NCBI GenBank assembly: GCA_964388105.1
Contig: CAYLYQ010000002.1
Location: 1-64,000, forward strand
Source of the DNA: ZC4RG35 sp964388105
GTDB lineage: Bacteria; Actinomycetota; Acidimicrobiia; Spongiisociales; ZC4RG35
Reading direction: 5' to 3'
Length of the DNA: 64,000 bases
Shown here: piece after piece, positions 22,303-30,037 of the stretch
Layout: every line of letters starts with the position of its first letter
Position numbering within the stretch: the stretch's first letter is position 1
Made by a program: the position numbers and the translations under genes
Notes under the pieces: model-generated
The model's database searches: none
Told to the model about the DNA's origin: nothing
Seen by the model: only the letters and a program-made list of their open reading frames with translations

Positions 22303-23804
22303 CCGACCACGACCCGGACGGTGTGCCAGCCCGTGGCACCGCTGGGCGCGGGTGGCCTGATGGTCTCGTCCTGAACCACCCCGTCGGCGTCGGTAGCCCG
22401 GACCGTGAGCAGGTGCTCGCCGGACGGGGCGTTCCAGTCGACCTTCCACTGCACCCACGCGCTCTCCGACACCGGATGGGTCAAATCGGCCTCGGTCCAA
22501 GAGGCCGTTTCGCCCAGGCGGACCTCGACCCGAGATATCCCCACCGACGGGGCCCACGCGATCCCGGCCACGTTGGTGGGCCCGGGTTCGATCCGCGCCC
22601 GTGCGGCGGGGACGTCGATCCGGCTCTGGGTGCGAATGGGCCCTTCCTTCGCCCACCCGCGCGGGATCCAGTAGGCGTCGAAGTCGTCCCAGCCGGTGAG
22701 CTCGATCTCGGCGAGCCACTTGGTCGCCGAGACATAGCCATAGAGCCCGGCCACCACGAGGCGCGCCGGGAAACCATGTTCATAGGGCAGTGGCTCACCG
22801 TTCATGCCGACCGCCAGCAGGGCGTCGCGGCCGTCGTAGGCCGAGCCGATCGGGAACCCGGCGGTGAACCCGTCGACGGAACGGGCCACCACCTGCTCCG
22901 CATTCGCCGTCGGTCGCGCCAGGTCGAGGATGCGATCGAGCGGCACCCCGAGCCACCGCGCATTGCCGACGAGGTCGCCGCCGACGCGGTTGGAGACGCA
23001 GGACAAGGTGACGTCACGCTCGATCAGGTCCATCTCGAGGATGTCGTCATAGGAGAGCGTGATCGAGCGACCGACCCGTCCTGTCACCTTCAGTTCCCAG
23101 TCCGACAGATCGATCCGGGGAACGAACAACGCGGTGTCGATCCGATAGAAGTCGCGGTTGGGCACGAACAGCGGGGTCAGGCCCGTCACCGCCAACTCGG
23201 CGCCCTCCGGAGGCTCGCCCAAAGGCATCCTCGCCGCAGGGAGGGTGACATCATCACGGCCCGAGAACGCCTGTTTGGAGCGCTCGATGAGGAGGCGCCC
23301 CGCCCCCACCGCGACCAGAGAAGCTCCGGCCAGCAGGCTCACCAGCACGGCCCTCCTGCTCGCGTCGACCTCGGGCACCGTTGCGTCTCCTGTGAGCAAG
23401 GCTCGGAGTGTCACAAGACCGACCAGGACCGCCCCGACGGCGGGGATCAGGGCCACCGCCAGGCTCACGCCCGGATCGACAGACGCGGCCCATGCCGCGA
23501 GGATGCCGAACCCGCCGAAGACCACCACGGCCACCCACCACCGGCGGCGGGCGGCGACACCGGTGATGGCCCCGAGCGCCAGTGCCACCAGGACGATGCA
23601 GGCCAGCAGGACCGGCTTGTCCGCGGTGCCGAAGACCGAGATCGCCCAGTCCTTGACCGGGGTCGGTGCGCCGTCGATGACGCGGTTCCCCAGACCCTCG
23701 ACGAGCGACGGCAGGGCGGGAAACAGGCCGGCGGCCAGCTCCGACACCCCCAACGCGAGCCCTGTCGAGACCACGCCGGCGACGGCATCCCTTCTCGACT
23801 GCAC
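22299..23804 (-). CDS. Membrane-anchored molybdopterin oxidoreductase (SUOX/MsrP fold)
   Basis: This 501-residue protein has four or five N-terminal membrane helices (to about residue 165), then an extracytoplasmic Mo-cofactor domain of the sulfite oxidase family and an Ig-like dimerisation domain. The Mo-binding cysteine is Cys269 in VTLSCVSNRVGG; the cofactor region includes ARWLGVPLDRIL, the YEHGFPARLVV loop and GYVSATKW. The substrate is unknown. GTG 23804 follows TATTGT at six bases. Divergent from tag. Confidence 0.92.
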   Translation of the reverse strand: MQSRRDAVAGVVSTGLALGVSELAAGLFPALPSLVEGLGNRVIDGAPTPVKDWAISVFGTADKPVLLACIVLVALALGAITGVAARRRWWVAVVVFGGFGILAAWAASVDPGVSLAVALIPAVGAVLVGLVTLRALLTGDATVPEVDASRRAVLVSLLAGASLVAVGAGRLLIERSKQAFSGRDDVTLPAARMPLGEPPEGAELAVTGLTPLFVPNRDFYRIDTALFVPRIDLSDWELKVTGRVGRSITLSYDDILEMDLIERDVTLSCVSNRVGGDLVGNARWLGVPLDRILDLARPTANAEQVVARSVDGFTAGFPIGSAYDGRDALLAVGMNGEPLPYEHGFPARLVVAGLYGYVSATKWLAEIELTGWDDFDAYWIPRGWAKEGPIRTQSRIDVPAARARIEPGPTNVAGIAWAPSVGISRVEVRLGETASWTEADLTHPVSESAWVQWKVDWNAPSGEHLLTVRATDADGVVQDETIRPPAPSGATGWHTVRVVVG

Positions 23805-23810
23805 CCTGGG

Positions 23811-23816
23811 ACAATA
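23811..23816 (-). promoter_or_regulatory. Leaderless -10 of the molybdoenzyme gene
   Basis: TATTGT on the minus strand lies six bases before GTG 23804 in the 44-base gap to tag. No -35 box is evident. Confidence 0.45.
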
Positions 23817-23848
23817 CGCGTGAGTCGGAGTTTCGCTACAAAGTCTCC

Positions 23849-24442
23849 ATGACCACGGTGATGGGAGCGGACGGGCGCCGGCGCTGTGCTTGGGGCGCGG
23901 ACCTCGAGATCTACTCCCGGTACCACGACGAGGAGTGGGGTCGCGCCACCACCGACGACCACACGCTCTTCGAGAAGATCTGCCTCGAAGGATTCCAGGC
24001 CGGCCTGTCGTGGCTCACCATCCTGCGGAAGAGGGACGCCTTCCGGGCCGGGTTCGCCGACTTCGATCCCGTGGCGGTGGCGGAGTTCGGGCAGAGGGAT
24101 GTCGCCCGGCTGCTCGCCGACCCGGGCATCGTCCGCCACGAGGGGAAGATCAGGTCCGCGATCAACAATGCCGGAAGGGCTCTGGAGCTCGCCGGCGAAC
24201 ACGGGTCATTGGCTGCCTACTTCTGGGGCTGGGCGGAAGCCGCTGGCGGGCAGCCCTCCTCGGCGGCGCACACGCCCGGGTCCACGGCGTTGTCCAAGGA
24301 CTTGAAACGACGGGGCTGGACGTTCGTCGGGCCGACGACGATCTATGCCTTCATGCAGGCGATGGGCCTGGTCAACGACCACGCCATCGACTGTCACGTT
24401 CGGGACGATTGCGAGCTGATGCGCCGGGCGGTGCTCCGCTAA
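23849..24442 (+). CDS. tag: DNA-3-methyladenine glycosylase I
   Basis: Tag excises 3-methyladenine from alkylated DNA. At 197 residues it has the family's zinc snap formed by Cys13, His26, His178 and Cys182 (CAW near the start, NDHAIDCHVR near the end). The YHDEEWG motif and the LFEKICLEGFQAGLSW segment with the catalytic Glu are intact. The protein is complete and cytoplasmic. It converges on the cupredoxin lipoprotein gene with a four-base overlap of stops. Confidence 0.96.
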   Translation: MTTVMGADGRRRCAWGADLEIYSRYHDEEWGRATTDDHTLFEKICLEGFQAGLSWLTILRKRDAFRAGFADFDPVAVAEFGQRDVARLLADPGIVRHEGKIRSAINNAGRALELAGEHGSLAAYFWGWAEAAGGQPSSAAHTPGSTALSKDLKRRGWTFVGPTTIYAFMQAMGLVNDHAIDCHVRDDCELMRRAVLR

Positions 24443-24765
24443 CCGGTCACCCGGACGAGGATCTCGCCATCGAATCGAACCGTGCACGGCCCGCTCATCT
24501 CCGCCGGGTCGGCGAAAGAGTGCGTGAGGGTCTCACCGACGCCCACGTAGTAGGGGCCGATCCGATGGGGACGGTCGTCCAGGTTCACGATGCGCAGGCT
24601 CTCCCCGACTTGGGCCTCGAGCACCGGCGGCAGGATCTCGACACTCATGCCGATGTCGAGCTTCCGACCCGTGCCTTCTGGCACGACGAAATCGTGGTCG
24701 TAGCCTTCGGCACCGCCGGGTGAACACGCTGCGAGGACGAAGGCCAGTGCGACCAGCAGCTTCAC
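24439..24765 (-). CDS. Cupredoxin-like lipoprotein
   Basis: This is a 108-residue lipoprotein with a lipobox LAAC (Cys14). The mature part looks like a small cupredoxin beta-barrel: GMSVEILPPVLEAQVGESLRIVNLDDRPHRIGPYY then a late GPCTVRFDGEI strand. A His and one Cys are present, but a complete type 1 copper set is not certain. It is the third gene of a copper-delivery operon and overlaps the PCuAC stop as ATGA, so a role in holding or passing copper outside the membrane is inferred. Confidence 0.75.
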   Translation of the reverse strand: MKLLVALAFVLAACSPGGAEGYDHDFVVPEGTGRKLDIGMSVEILPPVLEAQVGESLRIVNLDDRPHRIGPYYVGVGETLTHSFADPAEMSGPCTVRFDGEILVRVTG

Positions 24766-25214
24766 TGGCTTTCCTGGACCGTTGCCTCGACGGTGATCTC
24801 ACCGGCCTCGGCGAACTCCAGGGTGATTTCGAACTTCTGGCCGACCTCGAGGGGCGAGGCGAGATCGAGGAGCATGACGTGGAAGCCGCCAGGCTCCAAC
24901 ATCACCTTGCCGCCGGCCGGCACAGGGATCGAATCGACTTCGTGCATCGAAGCCATTCCGCCCGACATCTGGGTCTCGTGGAGCTCGGCTCGGTCCGCGA
25001 TCGCGGCCGGCACCGTGGCGCCAACGAGCTCGTCGTCGACTGCTCCCCCGTTCAACTCCATGTAGGCGGCGGCCGCGCCGTCCACCATCATCGAGCTGCG
25101 AGCCCAGGCGCCGGTGACGGTCACCTCGTCGTCGCCGCCGGTGAGGGCCAGGATGCCAAACACGGCCACGGCCGCGCCCAGGACAATCAGGAGGATGCTC
25201 ATTTGCTTGGTCAT
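24762..25214 (-). CDS. PCu(A)C copper chaperone, membrane-anchored
   Basis: This is a periplasmic-type copper chaperone of 150 residues with one N-terminal membrane helix (residues 6-25). The signature H-X10-M-X21-H-X-M is exact: His79, Met90, His112 and Met114. The family loads Cu(I) into the CuA or CuB sites of cytochrome oxidase. It lies two bases after the SCO1-like gene and overlaps the cupredoxin lipoprotein gene, matching the usual SCO1/PCuAC partnership. Confidence 0.93.
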   Translation of the reverse strand: MTKQMSILLIVLGAAVAVFGILALTGGDDEVTVTGAWARSSMMVDGAAAAYMELNGGAVDDELVGATVPAAIADRAELHETQMSGGMASMHEVDSIPVPAGGKVMLEPGGFHVMLLDLASPLEVGQKFEITLEFAEAGEITVEATVQESQ

Positions 25215-25216
25215 GG

Positions 25217-25810
25217 TCAGGTCCTTTCCGACTCGAGAAGTGTCTTGAGGTCACGAGCAACGCTCTGCCACCTGGTTCCGAACGGCCAGGTCACGAGGAC
25301 CCGGCCTTGGTCGTCAACCGCGTACAGGTCCGCCGTGTGCTCGACTTGGGTCGACACACCGGATCCTGTGACCGTGTAATCGGCCCCGAAGGCGGCAGCC
25401 ACCGCCCGCAGCCGGGCGGGGTCGTCGGTGCGGAGGGGGTGGGCCCGCTCGGAGAACTGAGCCATGTAGGCGCGGAGAACCTCTGAGGTGTCGCGGGACG
25501 GGTCGACGCTGACGAACGCCACCTCCACCCGCTCACCCAGGGATCCCAGGCTCTGGACTGCCGAACGGACGTGAGCCATGGTGGTCGGGCACACATCGGG
25601 ACACGACGTGTAGCCGAAGTGGACCACCAGGATCGACTCTTCCGGAGCGACGAACCGGAAGAGCTCGTCATTGTGCGATGCGTCGGGGATCGCAGTGCCG
25701 CTGACCACGGGAGCGGGATCACGGACGAAGCCCGACAGCTCGGGCTCGGCGGACGCGCAACCGGTGGCGACCAGCGCCACCACGAGGGCCGGCAGCCATT
25801 TGCTCGCCAT
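25217..25810 (-). CDS. SCO1/SenC copper-delivery lipoprotein
   Basis: This 197-residue thioredoxin-fold protein is anchored by a lipobox (VATGC, Cys18). The copper motif CPDVCP (Cys70, Cys74) and a later His in EHTADLY give the Cys-Cys-His copper site of SCO proteins, which build the CuA centre of oxidase subunit II. The start is ATG 25810. It is first in the operon SCO1-PCuAC-cupredoxin. The caa3 oxidase it would serve is about 6-10 kb away on the same strand. Confidence 0.94.
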   Translation of the reverse strand: MASKWLPALVVALVATGCASAEPELSGFVRDPAPVVSGTAIPDASHNDELFRFVAPEESILVVHFGYTSCPDVCPTTMAHVRSAVQSLGSLGERVEVAFVSVDPSRDTSEVLRAYMAQFSERAHPLRTDDPARLRAVAAAFGADYTVTGSGVSTQVEHTADLYAVDDQGRVLVTWPFGTRWQSVARDLKTLLESERT

Positions 25811-25844
25811 GAGAACAGGATCGTTCAGCCGCGCCCCTTTTCGG

Positions 25845-25861
25845 TAGGGCCGAAAGCCCTC
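25845..25861. promoter_or_regulatory. Palindromic box between SCO1 and GCS2 genes
   Basis: The sequence around GTAGGGCCGAAAGCCCTC has an AGGGC/GCCCT inverted repeat with a CGAAA centre. It shares GGGCCGAAAG with the box upstream of greA. It lies in the divergent promoter region, about 40-55 bases from the GCS2 start. Regulatory role is inferred. Confidence 0.4.
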
Positions 25862-25888
25862 GCCGGGGCGGGCCCATCCGATGGGATC

Positions 25889-25894
25889 TAGGGT
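25889..25894 (+). promoter_or_regulatory. Leaderless -10 of the GCS2 gene
   Basis: TAGGGT is six bases upstream of ATG 25901 with no ribosome site, the repeated leaderless pattern. It overlaps an alternative TTG start at 25895, which is therefore disfavoured. Confidence 0.5.
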
Positions 25895-25900
25895 TTGCCC

Positions 25901-27037
25901 ATGGAGCGGCCCACCTTCACCATCGGGATCGAGGAGGAGTACCTGATCGTCGACCGAGACACCAGGGACCTCGTCACCAGCCCGCCGCCCGGCATGTGGG
26001 ACGCACTCACCGAGGTGGCCGGCCCCCAGGTGACGCCCGAGTTCCTCAAGGCTCAGGTCGAAGTGGGCACCAAGATCTCGGCTCGGGTCTCGGAGGCGCG
26101 CGCAGACCTGGCCGCCCTCCGCAAGGACCTCTCCGCCGTGGTCAGCGAGTACGGGGCGGCGCTCATCGCCTCTTCGACGCATCCATTCGCCAACTGGGCC
26201 CAGCAGGAGACGACCGATCACCCGCGGTACACCAAGATGGCGACCGACCTGGGCCAGGTGGCACGCCAGCTGGTGATCTGCGGCATGCACGTGCATGCCG
26301 GGATCGAGGACGATCACCTCCGGATCGACCTGATGAACCAGGTGAAGTACATGCTCCCCCACCTGCTGTCGCTGAGCACCTCGTCACCGTTCTGGGACGG
26401 GCGGCCGACCGGCCTGCTCGCCTACCGGCTGGTCATCTTCCAGAACCTGCCCCGCACCGGCCTCCCTGAGGAGTTCGTGTCCTGGGGCGAGTACGAGAGG
26501 TACCTCGAGATGCTGGTTGGGGCCGGGATCATCGAGGACTCGTCGAAGCTCTGGTGGCACATCAGGCCTTCTGGCCGCTACCCGACCCTGGAGATGCGCG
26601 TGTCGGACGTGTGCACCCGTCTCGACGACGCCATGACCGTGGCCGCCTTGTACCAGTCGCTCCTGTCGTACATGTACCGGTTGCGGAGGAACAACCAGAA
26701 GTGGCGGAGCTACCGGTCGGAGCTGATCAACGAGAACATATGGAGGGCCCAGCGTTACGGCATCGACGGTGAGCTGGTCGACTTCGGCCGGGGCGAGCTG
26801 GTGCCCTTCGCCGACCTGGTCGACGAGCTGATCGAGATGGTCGCCGAGGACGCCGCCGAGCTCGAGGTTGTCGACGAGGTGGCCCATGCCAGGGAGATCG
26901 TCGCCGGCGGCACCAGCGCCCACCGCCAGCTCGCCATCTTCAACGACGCGGTCGGGGAGGGTGCCGAGGAGCACGAGGCGCTCAGGGCGGTCGTCGACGG
27001 GCTGATTGCCGACACCATGTACGGCATCGACGACTGA
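25901..27037 (+). CDS. Glutamate-cysteine ligase family 2 (YbdK-like)
   Basis: This carboxylate-amine ligase of the GCS2 group has 378 residues, starting MERPTFTIGIEEEYLIV with the metal-binding Glu cluster. The family signature continues in ICGMHVHAGIED, LWWHIRPSGRYPTLEMRVSDVCT and the late RQLAIFNDA. Such enzymes make gamma-glutamylcysteine or related ATP-dependent amides; in actinobacteria using mycothiol the true product is often unproven. It stands alone. The palindromic box at 25845 lies in the spacing expected for an activator. Confidence 0.9.
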   Translation: MERPTFTIGIEEEYLIVDRDTRDLVTSPPPGMWDALTEVAGPQVTPEFLKAQVEVGTKISARVSEARADLAALRKDLSAVVSEYGAALIASSTHPFANWAQQETTDHPRYTKMATDLGQVARQLVICGMHVHAGIEDDHLRIDLMNQVKYMLPHLLSLSTSSPFWDGRPTGLLAYRLVIFQNLPRTGLPEEFVSWGEYERYLEMLVGAGIIEDSSKLWWHIRPSGRYPTLEMRVSDVCTRLDDAMTVAALYQSLLSYMYRLRRNNQKWRSYRSELINENIWRAQRYGIDGELVDFGRGELVPFADLVDELIEMVAEDAAELEVVDEVAHAREIVAGGTSAHRQLAIFNDAVGEGAEEHEALRAVVDGLIADTMYGIDD

Positions 27038-27148
27038 AACCCCCGACAACACATGCCCGCTGGGCCTCGAGGCTCACCCCGGCGTCGGGGCGTTGGACCT
27101 ATGAACCCAAGTGCCCGAACCGACGACATCTGCGGCATGAAGGATTCA

Positions 27149-27874
27149 ATGAACACGAAGGAGCGGGGCGCTTCGATGGTGGAGTACGCCCTTCTCGTAT
27201 CCATCGTCGCCGTTCTCTCGATTCCCGCTCTCGCCATGGCCGGTCGCGAGACGGAGAAGACCATGACGACCGTCGCCGAAGCGTTCGAACAGCCGGGCGG
27301 TGGTCCGGTGTCCGGCGGACCCGGTCATGATGACGGCGGCGGCTACGACACCGGCAACCCCGGCAGCGACACCGGCAACCCCGGCAGCGACACCGGCAAC
27401 CCCGGCGGCGACACGGGCAACCCCGGCGGCGACACGGGCAACCCTGGCGGCGACACGGGGAACCCCGGCAATGGCTCCGGGAGTGGCGGTCCAAACGAGA
27501 GTCCCGGCCCCGAGGCGAGCTGGGAAGCGGGAACTCCGTCCGCGACGATCGTGAAAACAGCTTCCCAGAACCACTGGTGGACGGCGACCCTTCCGCTGAT
27601 GAACAGCGGCACCGAAGAGCTCTTCTTCGAGATCGTGGTCACCACCGTCGACGAGAAGGGAAACACCAGCTCGGAGACCCTGGAGGTCAGGGTCGCACCC
27701 GGTGAGTCACTGGAGTTCACCACCGACAGCATGAAGATGCAGGACCACCGCAATAAGGGGCTCAACGGAACCGTGGCCGTGACGATCGAGGTGATGTCGG
27801 CAACCACGGCCGATGGTGAGGCGGCCCCAGGCCCCGCTGGCCCGATCACGATCGAGCACCCCGCACTTCCTTAG
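27149..27874 (+). CDS. Flp-pilin-like secreted protein with DTGNPG repeats
   Basis: This 241-residue protein begins MNTKERGASMVEYALLVSIV. G|ASMVEY is a textbook Flp prepilin processing site (Gly7, Glu at +5, Tyr at +6) followed by a hydrophobic helix. After it comes a Gly-rich linker with six DTGNPG(S/G) heptads (27347-27472), then a compact beta-rich C-terminal domain of about 110 residues (TATLPLMNSGTEELFFEIV, ESLEFTTDS). Normal Flp pilins end soon after the helix. No Tad/Flp assembly genes are in this window. ATG 27149 fits the prepilin leader; ATG 27137 is possible. Confidence 0.78.
   Translation: MNTKERGASMVEYALLVSIVAVLSIPALAMAGRETEKTMTTVAEAFEQPGGGPVSGGPGHDDGGGYDTGNPGSDTGNPGSDTGNPGGDTGNPGGDTGNPGGDTGNPGNGSGSGGPNESPGPEASWEAGTPSATIVKTASQNHWWTATLPLMNSGTEELFFEIVVTTVDEKGNTSSETLEVRVAPGESLEFTTDSMKMQDHRNKGLNGTVAVTIEVMSATTADGEAAPGPAGPITIEHPALP
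27347..27472 (+). repeat. Six tandem 21-bp repeats coding DTGNPG(S/G)
   Basis: Six in-frame 21-base units each start GACAC(C/G)GG and code for DTGNPGS, DTGNPGG or DTGNPGN. Third-base changes separate the copies, so the repeat is not newly formed. It lies inside the Flp-like gene as a flexible linker. Confidence 0.9.
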
Positions 27875-27883
27875 CCTGTTGAA

Positions 27884-27903
27884 CTGGGGGCTAAAGTCCC
27901 CGA
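27884..27903. promoter_or_regulatory. DosR-box-like palindrome at the start of a membrane-protein gene
   Basis: The core GGGGCTAAAGTCCC (27887-27900) is nearly symmetric. Compared from memory with the mycobacterial DosR consensus TTSGGGACTWWAGTCCCSAA, 17 of 20 positions agree. It includes TAAAGT, which could also be the -10, eight bases before the GTG at 27906. Confidence 0.45.
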
Positions 27904-27905
27904 CC

Positions 27906-29093
27906 GTGAGCGACGTCCCCGAAGCCGCCGCGGCGGCACTCGGAATACCAACGGCCCTGGCCCGGCGATCGGCCGCGGCGCGCGCGGCTGTCAGCGGCGT
28001 CGCCGCCGAAGAAGTGCTGGCCTCCTGGGCCGGCGGGGCGCCGGTGGCAGCAGCCCCGGCGGCCGCACCGGAGGCGGCCGCCCCGGAGGCGCCCGCGGCC
28101 GAGCCGGCCGCGACCGACACCGCCCCTGCGCGAGAGCCGGAGCTGGCCGTCGCACCACCCGCTTTCCCCGCCATGGAGGCTGTCCCGGCTGTCGTCGCCG
28201 TCATGGCGGAGCCCGCCACCGAGCTCGAGCCGGTCGCGCTCGGGACCCGGGTGAAGACCGCCACCAGAGTCGGATCCTGGGTGGGCGCCTCGCTCGGCCT
28301 CGTCGGATTCCTCGTGGCCACGATGAGCTGGGCCCCTGCCGCCATCATCCCCGAAGAGGGAGCCGGCGTTGCCATCGAGGTCAGCCCCGCGACGGCCCTC
28401 ATCGCCATCGCGGCGGTGTCGGTCGTCTTCGGGGCGATCGTCGCGTCGATCTCCCGGGCCGCCACCACCTGGCGCGACCCGGCCATGGGTCTGACCGGCA
28501 AGCGAACGACCACCGCCTGGATCGGTGCCGGGATCGGCTTGATTCTCGGCGTCATCGCCGGCGCCCTGCTCACGGGGACATTCGCCACTCCGGTGGGCGA
28601 AGAGGGTCTCCTGGTGCATCTGCCTGTGCTGGCAACGCTGGTGGTGATGCTCGTCGGGGGTGCGATCCTCGGCGCCATGACCGCAGCGGTGCCCCAGTTG
28701 TTCGGCACTCCCGTGGCAGTGGACGAGGGCGATCGCGACGAGACCGTCACCATGCGGGGCCGGCTCGGTGCCACGGTGGGGGTCCCTCTCGCCGGCCTGC
28801 TCCTCCTTGCGCTTCTGGTGCTCCCGTTCGCCTACATCCTCATCCAGTCGAACCACCTGACCAGCAACGGCGCCGCCCTGGTGGCCATCATCGCAGCCGG
28901 CGGGATCCTCGGCTTCGCCGCCCTCTCGGGGAACCGCCCGAACGTGCGGATCACCATGGGAGAGCTCATGGTGGCGGTGGTCGGCATCGGGACCATCCTC
29001 TTGATCGTCCTCGCGGTGCTCGTCTTCCGGGACAACGGATCCCATGAGGAGGACGAGGCTCCCGAGTCGGCTGCGATCGTCTGGGTCGCCTAG
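27906..29093 (+). CDS. Seven-helix membrane protein with Ala/Pro-rich N-terminus
   Basis: I do not recognise the family. The first 45 residues (VPEAAAAALGIPTALARRSA...VEEVLASW-like) form a small helical unit that resembles a peripheral-subunit-binding fold. About 50 residues rich in Ala, Pro and Glu follow. From about residue 120 there are seven hydrophobic helices in tandem with few charged loops. A short acidic tail (GSHEEDEAPESA) ends the protein. GTG 27906 is chosen from the TAAAGT hexamer. The stop overlaps that of serA by four bases. Confidence 0.75.
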   Translation: MSDVPEAAAAALGIPTALARRSAAARAAVSGVAAEEVLASWAGGAPVAAAPAAAPEAAAPEAPAAEPAATDTAPAREPELAVAPPAFPAMEAVPAVVAVMAEPATELEPVALGTRVKTATRVGSWVGASLGLVGFLVATMSWAPAAIIPEEGAGVAIEVSPATALIAIAAVSVVFGAIVASISRAATTWRDPAMGLTGKRTTTAWIGAGIGLILGVIAGALLTGTFATPVGEEGLLVHLPVLATLVVMLVGGAILGAMTAAVPQLFGTPVAVDEGDRDETVTMRGRLGATVGVPLAGLLLLALLVLPFAYILIQSNHLTSNGAALVAIIAAGGILGFAALSGNRPNVRITMGELMVAVVGIGTILLIVLAVLVFRDNGSHEEDEAPESAAIVWVA

Positions 29094-30037
29094 GCGCCGA
29101 GCCGCTCTGCGTTCACCGCAGAGGACAGATCCCCTTCTGCGAGAGCCCGGCGCACCGTCTCTGCCACCTCCGAGGCCACCCTGGCCTGGGCCTCGCCGGT
29201 GGAGGCCCCGAGATGGGGCGTGAGCACCAGGTTGGGCGCCCTCAGGAGCGGGCTGGTCGCGGGCAGGGGCTCGTTCTCGAACACGTCGAGCGCCGCACCC
29301 GCCAGGTGCCCCGACTCCAGCGCGTCCACCAGGGCCTCCTCGTCGATGACGCCACCCCGTGAGACGTTGACCAGGTAGGAGCCCCTGCGCATCTGGGCGA
29401 GCCGGTCGGCGTCGATCAGGTGACGGGTCTCGTCGTTGAGCGGCACGTGGAGGGAGACGACGTCCGACTCCGCCAGGACTCGCTCCAGGGCACACAGCTC
29501 GACTTCGTCGCTCTCCGACAGGTATGGATCGCAGGCCAGCACCGTCATCTTGAAGGCGCGGCACCGGGCGGCGACCTCCCGGCCGATGCGGCCGGCCCCG
29601 ACCAAGCCCAGCCGACGACCCGCCAGTTCCGCACCCTTGAAGGTGGCGCGGTCCCAACGCCCCTCCCGGATCGAGCGGTCGGCGTCGGCAATGTGGCGCA
29701 GGGCGGTCAGGATCAGGGCCACCGTGAGCTCGGCGGCGGCGGTCGTGTTGGCGTTCGGTGCGTTGAAGACGGCGATGCCCCGCCGGGTGGCGGCATCGAG
29801 GTCGATGTTGTCCACTCCCACCCCCGCCCGGGCGACGACCCGCAGGCTGGGGGCCATCTCGAGCAGGGCTTCGTCGACTTTCGTCGCGCTGCGGACCACG
29901 AGGGCGTCAGCGCCCCGCAACGCCCGCTCCAGGTCCTCCCTGCTCGTGGCGGGGACCACATCGAACCCGGGAGCGTCGGTGAGCGCGGACAGGCCCGCCA
30001 TGTCCACGGAGTCGGCGACCACCACGAGAAAGGACAT
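29090..30037 (-). CDS. serA: D-3-phosphoglycerate dehydrogenase, short form
   Basis: This is an NAD-dependent 2-hydroxyacid dehydrogenase of 315 residues. It has the RAGVGVDNIDLDAA substrate loop with catalytic Arg, a GLVGAGRIGREVA Rossmann motif, the NVSRGGVIDEEAL segment with catalytic Glu nearby, and the HLGAST catalytic His. The protein ends right after the catalytic domain, so it lacks the ASB and ACT regulatory domains of the long actinobacterial SerA and is probably not serine-inhibited. Its ATG shares one base with the stop of the aminotransferase gene, so the pair is one operon for serine synthesis. Confidence 0.9.
   Translation of the reverse strand: MSFLVVVADSVDMAGLSALTDAPGFDVVPATSREDLERALRGADALVVRSATKVDEALLEMAPSLRVVARAGVGVDNIDLDAATRRGIAVFNAPNANTTAAAELTVALILTALRHIADADRSIREGRWDRATFKGAELAGRRLGLVGAGRIGREVAARCRAFKMTVLACDPYLSESDEVELCALERVLAESDVVSLHVPLNDETRHLIDADRLAQMRRGSYLVNVSRGGVIDEEALVDALESGHLAGAALDVFENEPLPATSPLLRAPNLVLTPHLGASTGEAQARVASEVAETVRRALAEGDLSSAVNAERLGA

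Noticed and set aside
24439..24765. Assignment of the small lipoprotein as a true plastocyanin
   Set aside because: A full His-Cys-His-Met type 1 set cannot be placed with confidence, so only cupredoxin-like is claimed.
27090..27116. TTGG...CCAA partial palindrome before the Flp-like gene as another DosR-like site
   Set aside because: The inner GGGAC/GTCCC core is missing; too weak to count.
27347..27472. Possible CRISPR-like direct repeats
   Set aside because: Units are contiguous 21-mers without spacers, in frame, and code a protein linker.
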